A stretch of 64,000 nucleotides of DNA. Origin: Defluviitalea saccharophila (GTDB taxonomy: Bacteria; Bacillota; Clostridia; Lachnospirales; Defluviitaleaceae). The position numbers were made by a program, and so were the translations under genes. The DNA is taken from the NCBI RefSeq assembly GCF_038396635.1, contig NZ_CP121687.1, forward strand, positions 1,302,001 to 1,366,000, in the 5' to 3' direction. Below the pieces are notes generated by a model. The model did not search any database. It was given only the letters and a program-made list of their open reading frames with translations, and was not told the DNA's origin. Positions 1 through 11,000 of this stretch are shown in pieces (position 1 is the stretch's first letter; every line of letters starts with the position of its first letter).

Positions 1-1930
1 TGCTGCTGGGAAGGTTATTTAATAATCCCGCATCCATACTTTGAGAATATATCGGCATAAAAGAAGATGTCATATATATTCCCAGGCATACAACTACCGT
101 CACAAATCGGATTGAGCCAACTTCCATATCAACTTTTTCTTCTTCGGTTTTTTCTGAAGAGCTTAATTTGTTTTCTACAACTTTTGTATCAAATATAGTT
201 ACTTCCACAAAAAGTAAAAGTAATATGATGATGATTACCAACAGGTTAAATAAGATTTCTTTTAACATAATTCGATTGGCTTGAGTATATGCCAGCATAT
301 CTTTTCCAATTTCTACAACCCCAACGATATCTCCTTGGGAATCATAAATGGGTCCTACAACATACTGCCAATCTCCTTCTATGTCCTGGATTCTTCCTAC
401 ATACACTTCTCCCTTCTCAAACACATCATAATAAACGGACTCCTCATAATTGTGTATCAAAGGATAGTATGCATAAATATCCATATCCTGATAGGTTAAG
501 ATATACACGGTACTGTCAACTAAAATGAATACTCCGGAATACATTCTATAATCGATTTCACCATTGACAGTTATGGTTTCCTGCAAACTTTTAATGACGT
601 CTAAAAACTCATCGCTGTTGTATTTTTCTACAGTATCAATATTTTTTATTTTATCTCCGTTAATGACTCTTTTTGCAATTTCAAGATTGGTAAGCAATAT
701 GTCATAATTGCTCTCTACATCTCTTTCCTGCATGTTCTTATATATATAGCTTGTAACAATGGAACTGGTGGCAACGAGCATTACTACTATAATTGCCGAT
801 TGTCTTAATATTTTTTTATTGTTCTTGCTTATCGTCTTAACAATCCAAAGCAATATTCTAAGAAGTAGAACACCTAAGGCTACCAGTTGAATCCATAAAA
901 AGAGGTTAATGATTCTCCTTTCAGGTGAATACTGCCATTCACTTATAACATTAAAATGTCCTTCCGCGTTATATTGAATTATTTTTGAATTGTTAACAAA
1001 AGTAATTGCTTTATTATTAGGATTTATTTTCATCCCTACAAATTCATAATAATCATCTTCAAACCCTAATTCTCTACAAATGTCCCCATCTAAAACGACT
1101 TCATATGAACCATCTTCTTTAAACTTCAAAATTTTCCCTTGGGCAGCTTCTCTTATAAATATTTCATCTTCGCCAAGAGCTTTTATTTCAAATGGAACAA
1201 ATAATTTTTTGTTGGCTCCGCCATCATAAATCTCGTTAATATCTCCTGTATTAATATCGCATTTGAAAATCTGCCCTCTTTTGGTTGTAAAATAAAAGGA
1301 TGAAAAATCAGGAACAATGCTTATATCCGATACCATGAGTTCTGCATCTTTAAAACTAAATCCTTTAATATCCGACATCTCAGCTGTATCTTTATTCAAT
1401 TTCAAAGACGCTATATTATTTCCTTGAATATAAGCAACCCCTATGGTATTGTCGTCTAAAAAGTCAATGGTTCTTATTCTCCCTGAAAGGGCTACGGCAT
1501 CTTCTTCATTATACTGCCTCATGAAAAGTTCTTTTTCAAACTCGCCCTTTGAGTTGAATCTTACAATGCCCTCTTTTTGAATGAATTCTGAGGATTCATC
1601 AAAATAAGTTGATAAAACATAAATATTGTCTTTATCGTCGATCACGATGTCATTTGCATAATTGAAACCTTTTTTCGAATTATTGATGCTTTCAATTCGA
1701 TAAACGAAATTCAAGTCTTTAGAAAGCTTTAAAACTTCCGTATGGGATTTGGCAACAGCGTAATAATTACCCTGAGAATCACTTTCTGCCACAGAAACAT
1801 ACTCTATTTCATTGGCTTCGCTAAAAATATTCTCAAAATATCTGTCAATATTCAAGATAGAGGTAATTGCAAAGATGATCATAATCGCTAGTATAATTAA
1901 ACGGCTGCTTTTCTTATTAAAATTAAACAT
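1..1930 (-). CDS. Multi-pass membrane sensor-like protein, 3' end beyond the window
   Basis: This is an open frame of about 643 codons from ATG at 1930 (upstream AGGTGATG) to the window edge, so the C-terminus is missing. Residues 10-30 form a hydrophobic segment. Residues 40-320 are beta-rich with repeated DxxxNIYV-type stretches, like a propeller placed outside the membrane. Two membrane segments follow near 338-360 and 372-395, then a soluble loop near 395-545 resembling a Cache/PAS-type sensor (it contains VGPIYDSQGDIVGVVEIGKD). Further membrane segments lie near 555-577 and 605-627. Family knowledge suggests an extracytoplasmic sensor coupled to a membrane or signalling domain, but I do not recognise the full architecture. 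It starts 48 bp after the 593-aa gene on the same strand, so it may be the last or next gene of the injection-system operon. A membrane anchor or firing sensor is inference only. Confidence 0.75.
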   Translation of the reverse strand, partial: MFNFNKKSSRLIILAIMIIFAITSILNIDRYFENIFSEANEIEYVSVAESDSQGNYYAVAKSHTEVLKLSKDLNFVYRIESINNSKKGFNYANDIVIDDKDNIYVLSTYFDESSEFIQKEGIVRFNSKGEFEKELFMRQYNEEDAVALSGRIRTIDFLDDNTIGVAYIQGNNIASLKLNKDTAEMSDIKGFSFKDAELMVSDISIVPDFSSFYFTTKRGQIFKCDINTGDINEIYDGGANKKLFVPFEIKALGEDEIFIREAAQGKILKFKEDGSYEVVLDGDICRELGFEDDYYEFVGMKINPNNKAITFVNNSKIIQYNAEGHFNVISEWQYSPERRIINLFLWIQLVALGVLLLRILLWIVKTISKNNKKILRQSAIIVVMLVATSSIVTSYIYKNMQERDVESNYDILLTNLEIAKRVINGDKIKNIDTVEKYNSDEFLDVIKSLQETITVNGEIDYRMYSGVFILVDSTVYILTYQDMDIYAYYPLIHNYEESVYYDVFEKGEVYVGRIQDIEGDWQYVVGPIYDSQGDIVGVVEIGKDMLAYTQANRIMLKEILFNLLVIIIILLLLFVEVTIFDTKVVENKLSSSEKTEEEKVDMEVGSIRFVTVVVCLGIYMTSSFMPIYSQSMDAGLLNNLPSS

Positions 1931-1978
1931 GTCATCACCTATTCTTAGTCTTGTTCAATTCTTAGTCTTAGTTAGTTC

Positions 1979-3760
1979 TTAATCCTCTTCAATTACTACA
2001 AAGGCAGAAGCCTGTTTAGTTGAATCTTCCTTACTTTCTGCAATAATTTCATATACTCCAGGAACATTGCCTGCAATAAATACACCATTTTGATCAATGC
2101 TTCCTGCTTTTTCTTCATTGAGCTTCCATATACATTCCTGATTATCAGTTCCCTTAACAGTAGCAGTAAAGTTCACTTTTGACCTGCAGGTGACATTGGC
2201 TACATCAGGATTGATAATGACTTCTATTTCTTTTTTCTCTATATCTTCAGTAGAAAGAACCTTTTTATAGGCCCACCATTTAATGTTGATCTCTGTCACG
2301 TCTGTTGTCTCCTGAAGCTGAACACCAATTCTAAAGGTCCCCTTTTTGGGATATGCAATAACCCCAATATTTACTTTAGGTATTACGGGTAGAGTGTCTA
2401 ATTCTTTAAAAAGCTCTTTATCTCCAAAAATGAGCTTTTCGTTTTCAATGGAAGCTGTATCCTCTCCTACAACCTCTATTGCTGTTTGTATATTAGCATC
2501 TCCTATACCCAAACCATGAACAATTTCATCAGAATAATAAATTTTCTTATATTTAGGCTCAATTCCAAAGTCTATTTTTGCTGTTCCCGAAGCCATATTA
2601 AGACCGGTTTGTAATGGATTGGTCTCTGATGAATGGATATGATCCGATGCTGCTTTTTTGCCGCTATCCTTAATGGCATGTGTTACTAACTCTTTATCCT
2701 TAAGATCCTCTAGAATATGTTTTAGCTCTGTATTGAGAATGTATTGGTTTAGAGGGTTATTCACAACTCTTTGAATGATGTAATGGCTTCCTTCTTTGAT
2801 AAAATCGATTTTTGCCAGTATAATTTCTTGCTTATCCGTACATTCAACCAATTCGTCCATATTTAATTGATAGTAGCGTTCTATTACTTTATCTTTAATA
2901 TCTTCAGTGATGATTTCAACAGTATTTATTTTTGAAAACTCGGTATAGTAGTTTGTGTCTCCAAGGGTCATTCTGAATGTATCAGGATTAAATTTAATAG
3001 TTCCTTTTACTTGTTTAACATTATTCGCTTTTAAAATATAGGGAATTTCATAGTATTCTTTATCTCCCAAATTCTTTTCATTAAATTCAATTCGTAAAAA
3101 TTTTTCTCCGTTTTTTGTAGTAAAATGCTCTAATTCTACATCATATCTAAATTCAATGTTTTTTACTTCCCCATGTTTTTCAACACATACAAGCATTTGC
3201 ATCTCTTCTAAAGGATTTGCAAATCTTGGCGTAAGGTGTTTGATTGTAACATTTCTATCTTTATAAATGATTACTTCTTCTTCTACGATCCTTTTTAAAG
3301 ATAAATCTTCGATATTAGGTTCTTTTGGATTTAAGTAAAGACTATACCCTTCTTTATATCTGTTGAATTCTCCTACTTCCTCGTAATTCATAGAAGAATT
3401 GGCAATAGAATGCACCGGTTCTTTTTCTTCTTCATCATAGGCAATACATAAATACGCTGAAGTTTGATCCGTAATCTTATCAAACCCTTCAATCATTGGC
3501 AGTTTCTTAATGATTGGTTTGTCAACAACAATTTCTCTTCCACCATAGTCCAATGCCATTCCATTTTCTACAGAAATCGTTTGATCATCTACATAGACTA
3601 CATTTAATCCACAAACAATTCCTGCACCATGAAGAAGCCTGTTAATTAATCTTCTTTTATCATTTACATATTTTTGCTCCAACTGAAGATCTCTAACTGT
3701 CAAAAGCTTGCCATAAAAATATTTGTTTCTTTCAAAAGGAAAAAGTCTCTCATTTTTCAA
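1979..3760 (-). CDS. Injection-system associated protein with C-terminal Ig-like domain
   Basis: The protein has 593 aa. The N-terminal block contains YFYGKLLTVRDLQLEQKY followed by a basic stretch and LLHGAGIVCGL. I associate this block with proteins of contractile tail-like clusters whose exact role is not defined. The middle is beta-rich, and residues of about 505-590 look like a bacterial Ig-like (Big2) fold (WKLNEEKAGSIDQNGVF). There is no signal peptide or membrane segment. The start is TTG, chosen because GAGAGGATG lies just upstream and no ATG fits. It follows the tail protein I gene by 39 bp and is probably part of the same transcript. A role at the particle surface (baseplate periphery or fibre attachment) is inferred from position and the Ig-like end. 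Confidence 0.65.
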   Translation of the reverse strand: MKNERLFPFERNKYFYGKLLTVRDLQLEQKYVNDKRRLINRLLHGAGIVCGLNVVYVDDQTISVENGMALDYGGREIVVDKPIIKKLPMIEGFDKITDQTSAYLCIAYDEEEKEPVHSIANSSMNYEEVGEFNRYKEGYSLYLNPKEPNIEDLSLKRIVEEEVIIYKDRNVTIKHLTPRFANPLEEMQMLVCVEKHGEVKNIEFRYDVELEHFTTKNGEKFLRIEFNEKNLGDKEYYEIPYILKANNVKQVKGTIKFNPDTFRMTLGDTNYYTEFSKINTVEIITEDIKDKVIERYYQLNMDELVECTDKQEIILAKIDFIKEGSHYIIQRVVNNPLNQYILNTELKHILEDLKDKELVTHAIKDSGKKAASDHIHSSETNPLQTGLNMASGTAKIDFGIEPKYKKIYYSDEIVHGLGIGDANIQTAIEVVGEDTASIENEKLIFGDKELFKELDTLPVIPKVNIGVIAYPKKGTFRIGVQLQETTDVTEINIKWWAYKKVLSTEDIEKKEIEVIINPDVANVTCRSKVNFTATVKGTDNQECIWKLNEEKAGSIDQNGVFIAGNVPGVYEIIAESKEDSTKQASAFVVIEED

Positions 3761-3799
3761 TTCATTTCATCCTCTCAATGAAATAATATCCCTAATCAA

Positions 3800-5821
3800 T
3801 CACTCTGCTAATATTGTAGAAACGGATACAGTCGAGTAGTTATTAAGCCTTAAAGGTATTCTCTGAGATAAGATTGAGTTAATACCCAGATAAGTATGAT
3901 CATCCAGGAATAAAAATGGTTTTAATACTACAATATTGACTTCCGTATAAGCGGGTTTATTATTTTCAATTATTTTTTTAAGACCTTTATATTTCGACTG
4001 GGAAAGATTTTCATCTTTCAGAATCACCGTAAAGATATAAGGGCTATTCCCATATAATTCTTCCAGGTGCTTTTTTGAAATACTATTGTCCTTCCATGCA
4101 TTTAATACATGATTTTCTACTATATAAGGCTTTTGACCAGTAAATAATTCTACAATTTTCTCTATACCTTCTTTTGTGCCTTTCTTCTTATAAAGATATA
4201 CTGCATTCTTAATAAGAGTCCTTAGAGAATCTTCCTCCCATAGATAAACATCTTCAATTCCAAGCCAGGAAGAAAGCCAGTATAAAAATTCTCTGTCTAC
4301 AATATCAGGGTCAAAGTATCGAGATATGTTATCAATTTCTGTCTCCAAATCAAGCATCATGTTCTGAAATATTCCTAAAAAACGAATTAAAAAATCACTG
4401 CTTTCAGGATGGGCTTGATAGATTTCCGGAAGGTATTGAATAAAAGAAACCATAGGATAGAAAATTCTTATTCTATTGATTGTTGGAGTATCTTCCTCAT
4501 TTCCTATTAGGCTAATTTTGTACCATATGAATCTTCCTCTATGTTTATGTAAAAGAACATCCTTTACATTAATGAATTCCTCCGTCCAAAAGGATTGCAA
4601 TAGAGTATCTTTTTGCTTAAATGAAATGTTTGGATCTCTTAAATAATCGTCTAGATCAATCTCTTCATCATTAATATAAATCTCTTTTGTATCTCTTGAA
4701 AAAACTGAAACTTTGATAAAAGTATCCTCTGGAATATCTGCGTCTATAGTCATCCTATGCCATTTCATTTGCTTTTCTCCCCCATCCAGGGCTGTGGATA
4801 GGAGCGTACCCTCTATTGTTCCAGTCAACGCATTAAATAGATGTTCTTTCTTTATTGTAAATACTGTAACGATTCCTTGCTCACAATCGGGGCATAAGAT
4901 ATTGCCTTCCAAATTCTTTGTTAACTTTCTCAAGTCCTTTCCTGGAATTCTACAGTAAATTTCCATAGTTTTGTCTTCCTGCATGCATATCAGGTAAGCT
5001 CCAGTGCTATCTTTGTATCTTTCTTTAACAACCATAATGATATTTTTATAGATATCTGTGGTCATCCCAGTACAAATGTAATAATTCTTGTCCAGGAAGG
5101 ATTCAATTTTTCTAATTTCTTTCTTTTCGTTTATTCTGTAAAGACAATTACGGTGTTGATCATATATAGTAATTTGCTGATTGACTACATCCATATAAAA
5201 ACGGTCTGTAGCCAAAGAATCAATCATATAGTCTTTTCCACTCTCACAAGACTCCAGCTCTTGTATCCAAGTGATGCTTCCTACGGGATTAATCCGGCAA
5301 ATATATAGAGAATCATTTTTCTTTTCATCCGAACTTTTACTGTCTTCATATTTGTAGATCAAATATAGATAATTGTATTGATCAATATGCATTTTAATAG
5401 GATGGAATTTTTTAGAGTGTATCGTATTGATCTGCCATATTTCTTGTTTTGCAATGGTAGAAAAACATTTTATCACTGAGGCACCGTATTTCATAAAATA
5501 AAGTGTATCATTTCCTGCTTCTATTAATACGTTGCCCTCTTCATGACTTAAATCCATAAAATATTCTAATGTTTGAGAATTCACTGTGTACTGCCATAAG
5601 GTATGATCTTTCATATAGATGTAGATATAGTTCTTGCTTCGCAGGATAATATCTTCTACCTTCTCGGCATGGTATGAATCAATCTGGATATTTTCTAAAA
5701 CTCTATATTTTTCTCTGCTTAAAATTCGTACTCCCTCATTGTCGGCAATTATATTGTTATGAACACCCTGTTCCCAATCTAAAGCTTTATTATGAGAGAA
5801 AAATTTTATATCTTTGCTCAT
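3800..5821 (-). CDS. Tail protein I family (TIGR02242-like) baseplate protein with N-terminal propeller-like region
   Basis: The protein has 673 aa. Residues of about 1-390 are beta-rich with repeated short blades, consistent with a propeller. From about 465 the sequence FIQYLPEIYQAHPESSDFL, an acidic helix and FLYWLSSWLGIE match the phage P2 gpI-like domain found in injection-system baseplates, where it links wedge proteins to fibres. The ATG at 5821 has AGAGGAATG upstream. It lies 14 bp after the 722-aa baseplate gene. The size is large because of the added N-terminal region, which may decorate the particle or bind a partner. The family call is confident; the propeller call is moderate. Confidence 0.8.
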   Translation of the reverse strand: MSKDIKFFSHNKALDWEQGVHNNIIADNEGVRILSREKYRVLENIQIDSYHAEKVEDIILRSKNYIYIYMKDHTLWQYTVNSQTLEYFMDLSHEEGNVLIEAGNDTLYFMKYGASVIKCFSTIAKQEIWQINTIHSKKFHPIKMHIDQYNYLYLIYKYEDSKSSDEKKNDSLYICRINPVGSITWIQELESCESGKDYMIDSLATDRFYMDVVNQQITIYDQHRNCLYRINEKKEIRKIESFLDKNYYICTGMTTDIYKNIIMVVKERYKDSTGAYLICMQEDKTMEIYCRIPGKDLRKLTKNLEGNILCPDCEQGIVTVFTIKKEHLFNALTGTIEGTLLSTALDGGEKQMKWHRMTIDADIPEDTFIKVSVFSRDTKEIYINDEEIDLDDYLRDPNISFKQKDTLLQSFWTEEFINVKDVLLHKHRGRFIWYKISLIGNEEDTPTINRIRIFYPMVSFIQYLPEIYQAHPESSDFLIRFLGIFQNMMLDLETEIDNISRYFDPDIVDREFLYWLSSWLGIEDVYLWEEDSLRTLIKNAVYLYKKKGTKEGIEKIVELFTGQKPYIVENHVLNAWKDNSISKKHLEELYGNSPYIFTVILKDENLSQSKYKGLKKIIENNKPAYTEVNIVVLKPFLFLDDHTYLGINSILSQRIPLRLNNYSTVSVSTILAE

Positions 5822-5835
5822 CCTATCACATTCCT

Positions 5836-8004
5836 CTAATATTCATTGTTTGTGATATCAATATGTACACTTTTTAAATATACAAGACCGTAAGGCGGAA
5901 TCTCTATATCTCCATTTTGATTTTTAAAATACTCCCCACCACTGGCAGTAATCGTAAGCGCTTTGATTTCTTTTACAAATTCCAGTCTGTCAATTTGTCC
6001 GTATAAATCTGCTCTATAGACGGTATTTCCAAATTCCCACTGTTTTTTTCCTTCTCCCATATCTACGGGATTTAGATACTCATTAAGCGTTGTATAAATT
6101 TTATCCTTAGCGTCCCTATAGTAAGGCTTAACTTCGATTTCTCCGTACACATTAATGCCAATGTATTCCGGTGACATCACATGAACATCTGTCGTAATCA
6201 ACCTAAATTGCTCAATATATCTTCGTATATTTTTTATATACCTTTCATTTAAAGTAGGCATTTTTCTTTCGCTATAGGGCACAGCTACAAGGGTAACACA
6301 ATTTTTTGCCTTTTCAATTGGATATCCATTAAGTCCTGGCTTATAAAGGGGAAGGGCTTTAACCCTTGCAAGTTTTAATCCCGGAGTTTCGAGGGCTATC
6401 TTTTCATAATCCTGTGAAGTAACCGCTCTATTGATATCTGACAACTCTTTCTTAAAGCGTATAATCGCAGATTGAAGGCTTTCTTTGTTTCTTCCTGATT
6501 CTATGATTTCATTACTGTAGACTTCTACAGGATCAAATGCATTTCTATTGTGAAGATAAACCTCTTTTACATTCCCTCGGCTTCCTAAAGAAGTGGAATA
6601 AGCGATGACTCTTATTTCTGCATCCTTAGGAGGGATCAATCCGTTTTCATTATCTCCGAATATTATAATGCCTTCTTCTTCATTCAAAAGATAATGTCTC
6701 TCATGAGCCTTTGATTTATCAAGACTTTTTACTTTTTCCCAGTCTTCCCACACTACTCGATTATTTTCTTTTCTTATACCAATTTGAAGTTTAAAATGAT
6801 CATAAAAAATATTCTTATCTCTAAGTTTTATCTCCTGATTAGGGGTTCCAAGAGACTTTCCAATAATGCCATCGTTGAAATCCTCTTGATAGCAGAGTAC
6901 CCTTAAATGGCTTTGGGGATTTTTCTTACATGCAATCAATGCTTCCTCTTTTAATCTTAATGAAGTTTGATTGCCTTCAAAAATTATCGTTTCTATGAAT
7001 GCATCGGTTACATCTTCCCATAGTCCATTGTCTATTTGTTGGTATACCTTAATATTTCCGAACCCAGCCAAAAAATGATTGAGTACTAAAACGGAATCGG
7101 TAACATCGCCATTTGGTATCTCTATATACTCACAAGCGCTATCCTTTTGAATAAGAGAAATACTATTAAAATAAATACTTCTAACTTTTGGCATGACCTC
7201 ATAGTAGTTTTCTTTAAGCGTTCCCCGAATCCAGTAGTGGTTCTTGTTGGCCATGTTGAGTATTGTATCTTTTACCATCTTTCCAGTGGGTCGAAATTTT
7301 ATATTCCCACTTTGAAGCAGAGAAAAAGTCTCATCTTCGTCAACATTTAAAGAGTGCCAGCCCAGTTTACCTTTTTCTTCTCCATAGTATTCCCATATTA
7401 TTTCTCCTAAGCTTTCAAACTCCTTTGCTTCGCAAGCCGTTATTCGATTGTCCTTATTTTCAATATAAAAGTAAACTGGAACACTTTCGTCCATATCAAG
7501 AGCTTGATCAATGCCTAAATATATCTGCCCTTCTTTAGTCCCTATTCTCCCAAAAGGTTGAAATACTGCAGCAGAGTCACTATAAATGTGAGTGATATCT
7601 TTGATCTCATAATCATTGATTAAAATTACAGCTTGTATTTTTCTTTGGTTAAGAAAAACTGCTTCTTCATTCTCAAAGCACAGATCATTAAACCAGAATT
7701 TATATCCTTTCGGTAAAAAGGATATATCCGTTTTATTGATAACCATTGCATTGAGCTTGGCAGGAAATGCATGATATGGTTCGACTCCTAATAATTCCAA
7801 GAATTTTAATCTGTTTTGGTCTGTAATTTGATTCATATAATACTGCTGCATTTCCTTCAGCCATGCAAATAGTTCAATAAAAGTAACTCCCGGATCATGA
7901 TAATTGATATCTGTCCATGAAGGAGCAATTCTTGGAATCATTCGTACACTATCGTTAAAAATATCTGCAAATTGCTGATTATCCAAATTTGGGAGGGGTA
8001 ACAT
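5836..8004 (-). CDS. Baseplate assembly protein (Afp12-like, TIGR02243 type)
   Basis: The protein has 722 aa. The start contains PNLDNQQFADIFNDSVRMIP and DINYHDPGVTFIELFAWL, a signature of the second baseplate J-type wedge protein of injection systems. The C-terminal half holds the baseplate J-like region (SQDYEKIALETPGLKLARVK). Together with the 1009-aa protein it would form the baseplate wedges that open on contraction. The start ATG has AGGAGGTCTCTAT upstream. The gene sits 26 bp after its paralogue and 14 bp before the tail protein I gene, matching the usual order gp25-J-J-I. No defects are seen. Confidence 0.88.
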   Translation of the reverse strand: MLPLPNLDNQQFADIFNDSVRMIPRIAPSWTDINYHDPGVTFIELFAWLKEMQQYYMNQITDQNRLKFLELLGVEPYHAFPAKLNAMVINKTDISFLPKGYKFWFNDLCFENEEAVFLNQRKIQAVILINDYEIKDITHIYSDSAAVFQPFGRIGTKEGQIYLGIDQALDMDESVPVYFYIENKDNRITACEAKEFESLGEIIWEYYGEEKGKLGWHSLNVDEDETFSLLQSGNIKFRPTGKMVKDTILNMANKNHYWIRGTLKENYYEVMPKVRSIYFNSISLIQKDSACEYIEIPNGDVTDSVLVLNHFLAGFGNIKVYQQIDNGLWEDVTDAFIETIIFEGNQTSLRLKEEALIACKKNPQSHLRVLCYQEDFNDGIIGKSLGTPNQEIKLRDKNIFYDHFKLQIGIRKENNRVVWEDWEKVKSLDKSKAHERHYLLNEEEGIIIFGDNENGLIPPKDAEIRVIAYSTSLGSRGNVKEVYLHNRNAFDPVEVYSNEIIESGRNKESLQSAIIRFKKELSDINRAVTSQDYEKIALETPGLKLARVKALPLYKPGLNGYPIEKAKNCVTLVAVPYSERKMPTLNERYIKNIRRYIEQFRLITTDVHVMSPEYIGINVYGEIEVKPYYRDAKDKIYTTLNEYLNPVDMGEGKKQWEFGNTVYRADLYGQIDRLEFVKEIKALTITASGGEYFKNQNGDIEIPPYGLVYLKSVHIDITNNEY

Positions 8005-8030
8005 ATAGAGACCTCCTTAAAGTCATTTAC

Positions 8031-11000
8031 TTATAAAATACAAATCTTGATCTCGTGGTTTCCACTCACAACTGTCATAAATCCTTTATTCGTCAAATGT
8101 TCAAAATCTATCTCTTGTTTACCTCTTTTATTAATTAAAGCTGTTTTTATGCTGAATTTGTTAATTGCCTTTACCCCTTCTACAACTTTGATATAATTGT
8201 AAATAATTGTGGATGTGGGAATATCTCCGATATCCCAGCCTTTTTTATTATAATTGCCTCCAATTGGGTTTAGAAATTGTCTTAATCTTTGTTGTATTGT
8301 TTTTTCCAACTCATAAAAATCTGCCCAATCTTCTGCAATAATTTCTAATGTTGTAGAAATTTCTAAATAATCCGTTTCAACAATATAAAATTTATCCGAT
8401 AATTCTAAAATACTTGGCAGCTTCTCTTCTAAATAATCCCTTACCTTTTTCTCAATAATATTGAATTGATTATTATCGGAATTATAATGCTCAGGCATAA
8501 TAACCATCGTAATACTGCCTGGTTCTTTTTCTTTTAATGCATTCACATTAGACATGCATTTTACTTTGCTAATATTTCTTGAAGCTTCCTTAACTAATGC
8601 TTCAAAATCGCGATTAGAAACTGCCCTTTGTAGATGTCTTAGCCGCTTTGGTCCTCTGATTAATGCTTCTTCTAAAGTTTCTCTGTCGCATCCTCCGAAA
8701 GTCGGCTCGGGATTAAATACTTCATCTATGTACGCTAGAGAAGAACCCAAGGTATTGATTTCAAAAGAATCAAAATTTCCAATACTTCCTTGGCTTATGC
8801 AATACTTTACCATGATGCTTTCGCTGTTTTGAGAAGGTGGAATTTTACCCATTCGCCCATCTCCAAAATAAATTTTTCCTTCAAAACTATCCAGTATATA
8901 ATGACGGGAATCCGGATTGGATTTGGCAAAATTGTCTACTTCATTCCATTTCACCCAAATTTCCTCTACCGTTCCCATATCATCTCTAATAAACTTAAGG
9001 GCATGGTTTTTCTTTACTTCTTCTAATTCTTCGTCACTTAAGTTTCCAAATTCATTGACCCAGACTTCTGCACTCATAACTCTGGAATTAAGCAATTCAC
9101 ATACTTTATTCTGTTCCTCAACATCTATGGAAAAATATTCTTCTTCAATCGTTTCCTCTTGTTTAATCTGAACTGTGTTCATATAAATTGCTTTTATTTT
9201 AGGCTTTTCCCAGAGTTCTTCTGCCGATGAGTACTTCTTTTCTTCATCAATAATTCGAATCCAATATCGCTCTTTTCCAAACATGGAATGAAGCTTAAAA
9301 TCTTCTGGTCCAACAATCGTTACTATTCCGCTATGTTTAAAACTCTCTGTCTCATCAAAAACCGTAAGGGGCTTCCACTGTTCCTTTGAAGCACTTCCGG
9401 AATAGTATTGACTGGAAAAATACTCCCATCTCAGTTTGGAAGGTTCTGAGATTTCATTTCTATAAACGGAGAAAAAGACTTTTATGGGTACACCTGTGGG
9501 TGGTTCGTCAAAACCAATATATACTGCAGGCGCATCTACATTAATTTTTTTAAATAGACTAATCCCTTCTCCTAATGGTTTTATTTCCTGATCGAATGTC
9601 CTTGTCTCTAAATTTTCTTTTACTACGAGTTCGTCGGGAATCTTATAATCATCTCTATAGTCATAGGATATTGAAATATCATGAATATAAGGTGAAATAT
9701 AATATCCTTTTGTTTTGAACATGTTTTCAATGTCGAGAATTCTGGCCCTGATCCAAAAACTTTCATGGGTATTTACAAAAGTTCTTGTAATGTTTTCGGG
9801 ACATTTAAAGATAAGCTTTTTTTGATAGGATTCTTCTATGTTTTCATCATAGAATATTTCTTCATACTCCTTATTTATAAAAAGCCTCGCCCATCCGTTA
9901 CCGTCCCAGTATTCCCAGATAACCCTTGCAATCTTAATATGATATTCCTTCTGTTCTCTGAAATCCGATTTTTTCATGATCAATTTCCAATTGACTTCTT
10001 TTTCCGGGATTTCAATTTCTATATTATTCTTTTTATATTCATAGTTAAGGGTTAATTCTATGTAGGCATTCTTTTTGGAAAAAGCTTCGTCACTGCATAT
10101 GTAAAAGGTATCATATGGAGAAAATCTTTCCATAAAACCGTAAAAATTCTCATTAGGCTGTTCTATGTCATTGGAAAAAATCTTATCTGGAATAATATTC
10201 TTATTCTTAGCTTTAATATAAATTTTCCTAAGCAGGATATCCTGTATATTCCTGCTATTTATCGATTGACAACATAGAAAATGTATTTCATCTTTTCCTG
10301 GCAAACCTTCATAATAGTTTTCTTCCATAGAAAAGAATAACTTTCTTCCTTTAGCCGATACATTTTTAAGTTCTTTAGATTTATTTCCTGTGAGCAAACT
10401 CCATTGGAACAACTTCGAGTCTGCCAGCTCTTCCACTATTTCAAAATTATCTTTTTGGCTGCTGCTTATATCAAGTTCTAGTTCTATTTCTCCTTCTTTT
10501 GAGACATAAAAAGTATTAATGGCTCCTATTTGTAAAATTCTCTCCTGTATATTTTGAGCAGCATCTCTATAGAAAAAATATAAATCTTTTGGAATGTTCT
10601 CTTCTTCTCTCTTAAACAGTTGTCTAATTTCGTCTTCTTTAGGATATACCTGAAATACATCTATTATATTGGCAGGAGTTAAAAATAGATTTCCTTGTGT
10701 TTCAAAAGTTACTCTTTCTCCAGTGGAATTGGATACTGCAAATACAGATTGATTCTTAGGTACATAGATGCCTTTTTTTGTGCCCGTACTGAGTCTAAAA
10801 GAAATGTATCCTTCAGCAGGAACAATAGGAAGGAGACTTGTATCAGTCATATTAAGAAATGCTATGAAATTTTTATAAGGAATTTTATTAAACCTTTCCA
10901 CAAGCTCATAGTACATCTTTGAAAATATCACTGAAAAAGCAGAACCTACATCGTCACTTTCGGGATCAAAATTCCACTCAGGAGCATAGGTCTGTGATAA

